Origin: Arthrobacter pascens
GTDB taxonomy: Bacteria; Actinomycetota; Actinomycetes; Actinomycetales; Micrococcaceae
Length of the DNA stretch: 64,000 nucleotides
NCBI RefSeq assembly: GCF_017052465.1
Contig: NZ_JAFHKT010000120.1
Coordinates: 21,232-85,231, forward strand
Reading direction: 5' to 3'
Positions within the stretch are counted from its first letter, which is position 1. The number at the start of each line of letters is the position of its first letter. A program made the position numbers and the translations under genes. The notes below the pieces were generated by a model. The model was given only the letters and a program-made list of their open reading frames with translations, had not been told where the DNA came from and ran no database searches. Positions 1-5,811 of the stretch are shown in pieces.

Positions 1-497
1 AGCAGCGTCCGGATGGCCAGGGCGGCGTCGTTGTAGATACAGAAGCCGCTGGCACGGTCGCGGGCGGCATGGTGCAGGCCGCCACCGAAGTTCACGGCAC
101 GCACCGCCGAACCGTCCAAAATGGCGTGCGCAGCAAGCAGGGATCCCCCGGCGATGCGGGCGGCGGCCTCATGCATGCCGGCGAAAGCCGGATCGTCCTC
201 GGTTCCGAGCCCGTGCGCCTCGTCGGCGCTGGTCGGGTTTTCACTGATGCGGCGCACGGCAGCCACGAACTCGGGGCTGTGCACGGTGGTCAGTTGCGTG
301 TCGTCGGCCACCGCCGGCGCAGCCAGTTTGACGTGCGCGAGATCCAGCAGCCCCAGGCTCCGGGCCAGCCGTGCGGTGAGGTCCAGCCGCTCCGGTGCCA
401 TCGGGTGGCCCGGGCCGAAGTTGTACGCCGTCATGGCAGCGTCCCACACCACCGTCGTTGGCAGTGCGGGAAGGCTGAGTCCGCGCAGGAAAGTCAT
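1..497 (-). CDS. acuC: Acetoin utilization protein AcuC / class I-II histone deacetylase family (partial, C-terminus off the left edge)
   Basis: The protein is a zinc-dependent amidohydrolase of the histone-deacetylase fold. AcuC homologues deacetylate acetyl-CoA synthetase and related targets in acetoin/acetate metabolism. About 165 N-terminal residues are present. YNFGPGHPMAPERLDLT near residue 21 is the family N-terminal signature. NFGGGLHHA followed by GFCIYND near residues 140-160 is the catalytic His-His/GFC motif that binds the acetyl group and zinc. The remaining zinc ligands (Asp/His/Asp) lie beyond position 1. The ATG at 497 has no Shine-Dalgarno. TAGCCT lies 7 nt upstream, so the mRNA may be leaderless. 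The gene is divergent from the potassium transporter. Confidence in the family is high. The acetyl-CoA synthetase link is from family knowledge; note acs at 28.6 kb. Confidence 0.88.
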   Translation of the reverse strand, partial: MTFLRGLSLPALPTTVVWDAAMTAYNFGPGHPMAPERLDLTARLARSLGLLDLAHVKLAAPAVADDTQLTTVHSPEFVAAVRRISENPTSADEAHGLGTEDDPAFAGMHEAAARIAGGSLLAAHAILDGSAVRAVNFGGGLHHAARDRASGFCIYNDAALAIRTL

Positions 498-504
498 CAA
501 GGAC

Positions 505-510
505 AGGCTA
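505..510 (-). promoter_or_regulatory. -10 element TAGCCT of acuC (leaderless candidate)
   Basis: TANNNT hexamer with 7 nt to the ATG at 497 and no purine-rich ribosome site, so transcription would start at or next to the start codon. Confidence 0.5.
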
Positions 511-615
511 CCTGAGCGAGGTCTCCCCGCCCGCGTTGCGCGACAGCCCGGTCATGCGGCGGACTTTAGTGGTTTACTACTGAAGGAAGCAGATACAACC
601 AAGGAACAGCCACCC

Positions 616-2049
616 ATGACGCAAAGCCAGTCGAGGTCCAAGAACCCGACGAGCTGGCAGCCCAACGTACCCGAGCGTGAAGGCCTTTGGATTTTCACCC
701 GGCTCCGGGACTTCATCGACGATATCGCCAACACGTCACCGGCCCGTCTGGCCCTCAGTGCGTTCGTCGTGGTGATCGTCGTCTTCACAGGGCTGCTGTC
801 CCTGCCGGCGTCCTCCGCTGCCGGAACCTTCACGCCATTGCACCAGTCCCTGTTCACGGCCGTCTCGGCCGTGTGCGTCACCGGCCTGACCGTGGTGTCC
901 ACCGCGGTCCACTGGTCGTTTTTCGGCCAGCTGATCATTCTTATCGGCATTTTCGTGGGCGGCCTCGGCACGCTGACCCTGGCCTCGCTGCTGGCCCTGA
1001 TGGTGAGCAAGAAGCTGGGTGTGCGCGGCAAGCTCATCGCCCAGGAAGCCATGAACAACGCCGGGCGACTGGGCGAAGTAGGTACCCTGCTGCGAATCGT
1101 CATCACCACCTCCGTGATCATCGAGGGTGTACTGGCCCTCGCGCTGATCCCCAGATTCCTTACCCTCGGTGAACCGTTCTGGCAGTCGGTGTGGCACGGC
1201 ATCTTCTACGCCATCTCGTCCTTTAACAATGCCGGCTTCACACCGCATTCGGACGGCATCGTTCCCTACGAAACCGATCTGTGGATCCTCGTTCCGCTGA
1301 TGCTCGGCGTGTTCCTGGGCAGCCTCGGCTTTCCTGTAGTCATGGTCCTGCAGCAGAACGGCCTCAACTGGCACAAGTGGAATCTCCACACCAAGCTGAC
1401 CATTCAGGTGTCGTTCATCCTGCTGGCGGCCGGGACGGTGCTGTGGGGCCTCATGGAGTGGGACAACCCCCGGACCCTCGGCGGCATGGACCTCGGTGAC
1501 AAGTTCACCCATGCGCTGTTTGCCTCGGTGATGACACGCTCCGGCGGCTTCAACCTGGTGGACCAGAACCAGATGGAATCTACCACCATGCTGCTCACGG
1601 ACGCGCTGATGTTCGCCGGCGGCGGCTCCGCCTCGACGGCCGGCGGCATCAAGGTGACCACCATTGCCGTGATGTTCCTGGCCATCATTGCCGAAGCCCG
1701 CGGTGACGCGGATGTTAAGGTCTACGGCAGGACCATCCCGGAGGGCACCATGCGCGTGGCCATCTCCGTCATTGTCGCCGGCGCGACGCTCGTTTCCGTC
1801 TCTGCCTTCATACTGCTGCACATCAGCGGGGCATCACTCGACCGCGTGCTGTTCGAAACGATTTCCGCCTTCGCCACCGTGGGCCTCAGTACGAACCTCA
1901 GCGCCGAGTTGCCGCCGTCGGGCGTCTACGTGCTTTCCGCACTGATGTTCGCCGGCCGCGTGGGCACAGTCACGCTTGCCGCTGCCCTGGCCCTGCGCCA
2001 GCGCAGCCAGTTGTACCACTACCCGGAAGAGAGGCCGATCATTGGCTAA
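616..2049 (+). CDS. ktrB: TrkH/KtrB-family potassium uptake channel subunit
   Basis: Inner-membrane K+ translocating subunit of about 477 residues with the four-fold M-P-M repeat of the SKT superfamily. The four pore loops are visible, each with its filter glycine: TAVSAVCVTGL, YAISSFNNAGF, ASVMTRSGGFN and SAFATVGLSTN. The MFAGGGSASTAGGIK stretch is the intramembrane gate loop of the third repeat. The ATG at 616 is preferred over upstream in-frame starts because the hydrophilic N-terminus followed by ARLALSAFVVVIVVF fits the family and AAGGA lies upstream. The next gene starts inside its last codons and encodes the cytoplasmic RCK ring, so the pair forms a Ktr-type system. KtrB or TrkH naming is uncertain; the small RCK partner favours Ktr. 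Confidence 0.93.
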   Translation: MTQSQSRSKNPTSWQPNVPEREGLWIFTRLRDFIDDIANTSPARLALSAFVVVIVVFTGLLSLPASSAAGTFTPLHQSLFTAVSAVCVTGLTVVSTAVHWSFFGQLIILIGIFVGGLGTLTLASLLALMVSKKLGVRGKLIAQEAMNNAGRLGEVGTLLRIVITTSVIIEGVLALALIPRFLTLGEPFWQSVWHGIFYAISSFNNAGFTPHSDGIVPYETDLWILVPLMLGVFLGSLGFPVVMVLQQNGLNWHKWNLHTKLTIQVSFILLAAGTVLWGLMEWDNPRTLGGMDLGDKFTHALFASVMTRSGGFNLVDQNQMESTTMLLTDALMFAGGGSASTAGGIKVTTIAVMFLAIIAEARGDADVKVYGRTIPEGTMRVAISVIVAGATLVSVSAFILLHISGASLDRVLFETISAFATVGLSTNLSAELPPSGVYVLSALMFAGRVGTVTLAAALALRQRSQLYHYPEERPIIG

Positions 2050-2728
2050 TACGTCTGGGGCCGTCAACCGCCCCGCCCACAATGCTCCCGTCCTGGTGAT
2101 CGGGCTGGGGCGCTTCGGCTCCTCTACCGCCGAACAACTCGTCAAACAGGGCCGCGAGGTGCTGGCGATCGAGCGCGACCGGAGCCTTGTGCAAAAGTGG
2201 GCCCCGGTGCTCACGCACGTCGTGGAGGCCGACGCTACGAATATCGACGCACTCCGCCAGCTCGGTGCGCAGGAGTTCAGCTCCGCCGTCGTGGGTGTTG
2301 GCACGTCCATTGAATCGTCGGTGCTGATCACCGTGAACCTGGTGGACCTGGGCATCGAACACTTGTGGGTCAAAGCGATCACGCCGTCGCACGGCAAGAT
2401 CCTCACCCGGATCGGCGCCAACCACGTCATCTACCCCGAGGCCGACGCCGGCGTCCGCGCCGCGCACCTGGTGTCCGGCCGCATGCTGGACTTCATCGAG
2501 TTCGACGACGACTTCGCCATCGTCAAGATGTACCCGCCGCGGGAAACCGTGGGGTTCACGCTGGACGAATCCAAGGTGCGCTCCAAGTACGGCGTGACGA
2601 TCGTGGGCGTAAAGTCCCCGGGCGAGGACTTCACCTATGCCCGGCCGGAGACCAAGGTGTCCTCCCGCGACATGCTGATCGTGTCAGGGCACGTGGACCT
2701 GCTCGAACGCTTCGCCGCCCGGCCTTAA
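2042..2728 (+). CDS. ktrA: KtrA/TrkA-type RCK regulatory subunit of potassium uptake
   Basis: Cytoplasmic gating subunit of about 228 residues. VLVIGLGRFGSS is the Rossmann NAD/ATP-binding glycine motif of an RCK_N domain. A C-terminal RCK_C half carries the VGFTLDESKVRSKYGVTIVGV segment region, probably for ligands such as c-di-AMP. A TTG at 2042 overlapping the KtrB stop codon is chosen. GAGAGG ends about 8 nt before it, and the glycine motif then falls at the usual distance from the N-terminus. An ATG at 1976 would add an Arg/Ser/Pro-rich tail that is only the KtrB coding sequence in another frame. The single-domain size matches KtrA, not the duplicated TrkA. Confidence 0.92.
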   Translation: MANTSGAVNRPAHNAPVLVIGLGRFGSSTAEQLVKQGREVLAIERDRSLVQKWAPVLTHVVEADATNIDALRQLGAQEFSSAVVGVGTSIESSVLITVNLVDLGIEHLWVKAITPSHGKILTRIGANHVIYPEADAGVRAAHLVSGRMLDFIEFDDDFAIVKMYPPRETVGFTLDESKVRSKYGVTIVGVKSPGEDFTYARPETKVSSRDMLIVSGHVDLLERFAARP

Positions 2729-2752
2729 CGGGCGCGCGGGCGCGGGTGGGGA

Positions 2753-3586
2753 CTAGCCGAGCTGCCGGGTGATCTCGGCGGCGCGGTCCGCGGCGGCACG
2801 CGCCCCTGCCGCGATGATCGCCGGCATGCCGCGCTCATCAAAGGTGGCGATGGCGCGTTCCGTGGTGCCGTTGGGGCTGGTCACGGCCTTGCGCAGCGCG
2901 GCCGGCTCGGCACCGGGCTCGGCCAGCATCAATCCCGCGCCTGCTACGGTCTCCCGGGCCAGCAGCAGGGCCAGCTCCTCATCAAGTCCGAGCTCGACGC
3001 CGGCCGCCGCCATGGCTTCGGCGAGGTAGAACGCGTACGCAGGCCCGGAACCGCTGATGGCACCGAGGGCGTCCACCTGCTCTTCGGGAATTTCGACGAC
3101 GGTCCCCACCGCGGAGAGGATGTCTTTGGCCTGCTGGAGCTGCTCAGGCGTGCAGTGGGTACCGGCGGAGACGGACAGGACGCCACGTCCCAGCTTCGAC
3201 GGGGTGTTGGGCATGGTACGGATGACCGGCTGCCCCTGCGGCAGTGCGGCTTCCAGCTGGGCGATCGAGACCGCCGCTGCGACGCTGATGACGATGGTGT
3301 CCGGGGCAAGAGAACCGCTGATTTCGCGGGCCAGTTCGGCCGTCCCTATCGGCTTCACACCGAGGATGACCACTCCGGATCCCTTTGCCGCCTGCTTGTT
3401 GTTGTCAGGCTCCTCGGAACCGGCAATGGCGGTAATCCCATGATGACGCTCTGCCAATTCGGCTGCGCGCTCGGCGCGCCGCACGGTGGCCACCACGTCC
3501 ATGGGGTTGGTACCCGCCTCGAGGAGGCCGCCCAGGATGGCCTCGTTCATTGATCCACAGCCAAGGAATGCGATTCGGTTGCTCAT
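2753..3586 (-). CDS. proC: Pyrroline-5-carboxylate reductase
   Basis: Catalyses the last step of proline synthesis, NAD(P)H-dependent reduction of 1-pyrroline-5-carboxylate, in the cytoplasm. The 277-residue length is normal. IAFLGCGSMNEAILGGL is the N-terminal dinucleotide-binding motif. QPVIRTMPNTP and the C-terminal GAISGSGPAYAFYLAEAM with VTSPNGTTERAI are the P5CR signature and substrate-loop sequences. It is convergent with ktrA (24 bp between stops). GGAG lies very close to the ATG and AATGAT lies 6 nt upstream, so the initiation mode is unclear. Its upstream region is shared with two plus-strand small-RNA candidates. Confidence 0.95.
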   Translation of the reverse strand: MSNRIAFLGCGSMNEAILGGLLEAGTNPMDVVATVRRAERAAELAERHHGITAIAGSEEPDNNKQAAKGSGVVILGVKPIGTAELAREISGSLAPDTIVISVAAAVSIAQLEAALPQGQPVIRTMPNTPSKLGRGVLSVSAGTHCTPEQLQQAKDILSAVGTVVEIPEEQVDALGAISGSGPAYAFYLAEAMAAAGVELGLDEELALLLARETVAGAGLMLAEPGAEPAALRKAVTSPNGTTERAIATFDERGMPAIIAAGARAAADRAAEITRQLG

Positions 3587-3692
3587 TGCTCCATCATTGC
3601 AGTTCGCCGCCGAGGATGCAGGCCGGCCGCTTCATGCGCCCGTTCACAGGAAGCTCACATGTTTGTCCGAGCTTCTGCACATCCTTGCGCCA

Positions 3693-3698
3693 TAACGT
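3693..3698 (+). promoter_or_regulatory. -10 element TAACGT of small RNA candidate 1
   Basis: TAACGT lies 8 nt before CCTCA. The same geometry (TAATGT, 8 nt, CCTCA) recurs at 3927 for the second RNA. No convincing -35 was seen for either. Confidence 0.45.
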
Positions 3699-3704
3699 TG
3701 GTAT

Positions 3705-3816
3705 TACCTCATTGAGGGTGCGAGTGATACGGCAAGCATGGGGATGTTTGCCCGGCACCGACGGACTGCAGCGGTTTACCCATTTTCCTGCTGCAGGCCG
3801 TCGGTGCTTTTGCTTT
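3705..3816 (+). ncRNA. Candidate small RNA 1 (about 110 nt, two hairpins, intrinsic terminator)
   Basis: No protein is evident here. The predicted RNA begins near CCTCA and carries GGTGCGAGTGAT at 3717-3728. It then forms hairpin 1 (GGCAAGCAT, GGGG loop, ATGTTTGCC; 3731-3752) and ends in a terminator stem. In that stem GCACCGACGG at 3755-3764 pairs with 3798-3807, and CTGCAG pairs inside it. TTTTGCTTT follows. The same order (-10, CCTCA, GGTGCGAGTGAT, hairpin, terminator hairpin) is repeated about 230 bp downstream, which argues that it is a gene and not chance structure. I do not recognise the RNA family. Confidence 0.6.
3755..3816 (+). terminator. Intrinsic terminator of small RNA candidate 1
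   Basis: A 10-bp perfect GC-rich stem is extended by a CTGCAG/CTGCAG pairing, with a 19-nt loop, and is followed by TTTTGCTTT. The T-run is only on the plus strand, so it does not serve proC. Confidence 0.75.
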
Positions 3817-3939
3817 AACCGCCCGCTTTAGGTGGTTTCAGCCCGGGGCCGGGCGCCGCTTTGGTGAGCCTCCGGATTCCCAGCTGCCACACAGGGAAAA
3901 TCCGCCGAACACCCATATTGGCTCGCTAATGTTTTTAGT

Positions 3940-4051
3940 GCCTCACAAGGTGCGAGTGATGGAGCTGATCCTTCGGGATCGGCGCGGCGCCGGTCGGTTG
4001 CAGGAGTGTTCCCCCAACTCCTTCTGCGAAACCGTCCGGCGCTTCACTTTT
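3940..4051 (+). ncRNA. Candidate small RNA 2 (about 110 nt, paralogous architecture to RNA 1)
   Basis: TAATGT at 3927-3932 serves as -10 and CCTCA starts at 3941. GGTGCGAGTGAT is repeated exactly at 3949-3960. Hairpin 1 is GCTGATCC, a UUCG tetraloop, then GGATCGGC (3964-3983, one G-U pair). Hairpin 2 is long (3987-4042): GCGCCGGTCGGTT pairs with AACCGTCCGGCGC with a single mismatch, contains an inner GCAG/CTGC pairing, and has a loop with five Cs. TTCACTTTT follows, so hairpin 2 is probably a weak terminator. The conserved unpaired GGUGCGAGUGAU would be the natural seed. No open frame with a ribosome site was found. Confidence 0.6.
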
Positions 4052-4114
4052 AACTGGTTCGCTGGCAGGCACCGTCAACCAGCAGGCATTGTTGGCGTCA
4101 AGCCGACCCCAGGC

Positions 4115-5152
4115 TCATCCGGCGGCCAACGGCTCCGTCTGCTGGGCACCGGCATGCTGGGCGCCGGCATGCTGGGCAGCCCCATGCGGGACTCCGACAT
4201 GCGGAGCCGGCTCCAGCGGGCCCTCAAAGACCAGCTGGTCGAGACGCCGCAGGATGAGGCCTTCGCGCAAGGCCCAGGGGCAGATCTTGATCTTCTTGAA
4301 CGCGAACAGTTCAAGGGCGGCTTCCGCCACTAGGGCTCCCGCCAGGAGCTGGTTGGCGCGCGCCTCCGAGACGCCGGGCAGATGCAGCCTGTCCTCGCTT
4401 TTCATGGCCGAGATGCGCTGCGCCCAGATTCCCAGGTCCGTGGCGTTCAGCTCGCGCTTCACGTACGGGCCTGCGCCGCTCGGTGCAGCGCCTGCGATGC
4501 GCGCCAGCGAGCGGAAGGTCTTGGATGTCCCGGCCACGACATTGGCCCTGCCGATCGGGTCGAAACTCCGGACGGCAGGCTTGAGCGTTGCCCGGATGTA
4601 GCGCCGAAGCTCCTTGACGCTCTTGGCGGAGGGGGGATCCTCATGCAGCCAGTCCCTGGTGAGGCGGCTGGCACCGAGAGGGACGGACGTGGCCAGCTCC
4701 GGGAGCTCGTCTTGGCCGGACGCCATCTCGAAGGAGCCGCCGCCGATGTCCAGGTTCAGGATGGGGCCGGCTCCCCAGCCGTACCAGCGGCGGACGGCGA
4801 AGAACGTCATGGACGCCTCTTCGCTGCCGGTCAGTTCCTGCAGCGTCACAGTCGTCTCATGCTTCACCCGGGCCAGTACCGCCGGCCCGTTCGTGGCCTC
4901 GCGGATGGCGGACGTACAGAAGGCGAGCAGGTCATCGGCCTTGTGGCGCGCCGCAAATTCCCACGCCTCAAGGACGAACTCTGCCAGCTCATGCTGGCCG
5001 GCATCAGTGATGTTGCCGTCGCCGTCGAGGTACTGCACGAGGGACAGGGGCCGCTTGTGGGAGGCGAAAGGCACGGGGCGCGCGCCGGGGTGTGCATCCA
5101 CAAGCAGGAGATGGACAGTATTGGACCCGATATCGAGGACGCCTAGCCGCAT
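4115..5152 (-). CDS. ppx: Ppx/GppA phosphatase family protein (exopolyphosphatase or pppGpp phosphatase)
   Basis: ASKHA-fold phosphohydrolase of 345 residues. It hydrolyses terminal phosphates from polyphosphate and/or pppGpp. MRLGVLDIGSNTVHLLLVD is the phosphate-1 loop. FCTSAIREATNG and LNLDIGGGSFEMASG are the conserved substrate and phosphate-2 motifs. The final 25 or so residues (after residue 320) are a low-complexity tail with repeated HAGAQ, visible in DNA as a short tandem repeat near 4145-4180. AATAAT lies 6 nt before the ATG and GGCAGG lies between them, so either leaderless or weak Shine-Dalgarno initiation is possible. Which substrate is preferred cannot be read from the sequence. 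Confidence 0.9.
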   Translation of the reverse strand: MRLGVLDIGSNTVHLLLVDAHPGARPVPFASHKRPLSLVQYLDGDGNITDAGQHELAEFVLEAWEFAARHKADDLLAFCTSAIREATNGPAVLARVKHETTVTLQELTGSEEASMTFFAVRRWYGWGAGPILNLDIGGGSFEMASGQDELPELATSVPLGASRLTRDWLHEDPPSAKSVKELRRYIRATLKPAVRSFDPIGRANVVAGTSKTFRSLARIAGAAPSGAGPYVKRELNATDLGIWAQRISAMKSEDRLHLPGVSEARANQLLAGALVAEAALELFAFKKIKICPWALREGLILRRLDQLVFEGPLEPAPHVGVPHGAAQHAGAQHAGAQQTEPLAAG

Positions 5153-5242
5153 CCTGCCATTATTCCCCCCGGAACGCCGGCGGGAGCAATCCGTGCGGCC
5201 ACATTTCCTTGGTACCGAATGCTTGGTACCGAACGGGGGGCG

Positions 5243-5692
5243 CTACTCGCCTTCGAGTCCCGCGGGGTTGGCGTCGACGTCGTCGGCCCGCTTGAAGTCG
5301 CGCTTGATGTTGGCGATGCCCTCCGGGTTGATTTCAAATCCGTAGGCCGCACCCGGGTTGATGACCATGCCCAGTTCGTCACCGATGTTTGCAATGATCG
5401 CTGCGCCCTGGGTCCCGAGAACGTTCGGGGCCGCGTCGAGGTATTCCTGGTCCACGCGGCTGGGGTGTGAGAACACGGCCAGTACCGGCTGGCCCTCGGC
5501 GTTGCCCAGCACCAGCGGTTCAACTTCGGAGTCATCGCCCTCAAGGGCGTCGGAACTGATGATGTAGACCTCGTTGTTGAGGAACGACAGGATGACGTCC
5601 ACCGGGTTGGCGTCCGGCCGGTCCCCTTGGGCCAGCTTCTCCTCGAGGTCGTTCAGCGGCGTGGTGTCTGCGGGTCCGGGCTGTTCAGTCAT
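5243..5692 (-). CDS. SseB-family protein
   Basis: About 149 residues, soluble, acidic, with no signal peptide. The DVILSFLNNEVYIISS and QPVLAVFSHPSRVD segments followed by GAAYGFEINPEGI match the SseB N-terminal-domain family. That family is named after a Salmonella enhanced-serine-sensitivity protein of unclear function. The ATG at 5692 (MTEQPGP) is chosen over an upstream in-frame ATG because the extra residues read as non-conserved Cys/Ser/Trp. It lies 119 bp downstream of topA on the same strand, separated by a REP-like inverted repeat. Confidence 0.75.
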   Translation of the reverse strand: MTEQPGPADTTPLNDLEEKLAQGDRPDANPVDVILSFLNNEVYIISSDALEGDDSEVEPLVLGNAEGQPVLAVFSHPSRVDQEYLDAAPNVLGTQGAAIIANIGDELGMVINPGAAYGFEINPEGIANIKRDFKRADDVDANPAGLEGE

Positions 5693-5736
5693 GTATCTAC
5701 TCGACCACGATGCGGGGCACGGCGCAATTCCGCAGC

Positions 5737-5806
5737 CCAACCAGCGGCCTTGGTTCCGCTGGTCGAACTGGCCGAGACCCCTGGTTTCGACGAGCTCAAC
5801 CAGCGG
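5737..5806. repeat. REP-like palindromic element between topA and the sseB-like gene
   Basis: CCAGCGG pairs with CCGCTGG about 8 nt away. A second, longer imperfect inverted repeat runs from GCTGGTCGAACTGGCCGAG to GGTTTCGACGAGCTCAACC around a 3-nt centre. The GGTTTCGAC..GCTCAACCA form resembles intergenic palindromes common in Arthrobacter-type genomes (recalled, not searched). It may act as a transcript-stabilising hairpin or be a non-autonomous mobile repeat. Confidence 0.6.
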
Positions 5807-5811
5807 CCCCC

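Noticed and set aside
3705..3816. c-di-AMP (ydaO) or other known riboswitch serving ktr genes or proC
   Set aside because: The element is on the strand opposite proC, downstream of ktrA, ends in its own terminator, and I see no match to a remembered riboswitch consensus.
4140..4185. Short tandem repeat at the 3-prime end of ppx as a CRISPR or VNTR signal
   Set aside because: Only two or three imperfect GCTGGGC/CCGGCATG units, within codons for a low-complexity tail; no spacers.
3550..4333. Short protein frames in the proC-ppx interval
   Set aside because: They lack ribosome sites and domain content, and cross the hairpins that define the small-RNA candidates.
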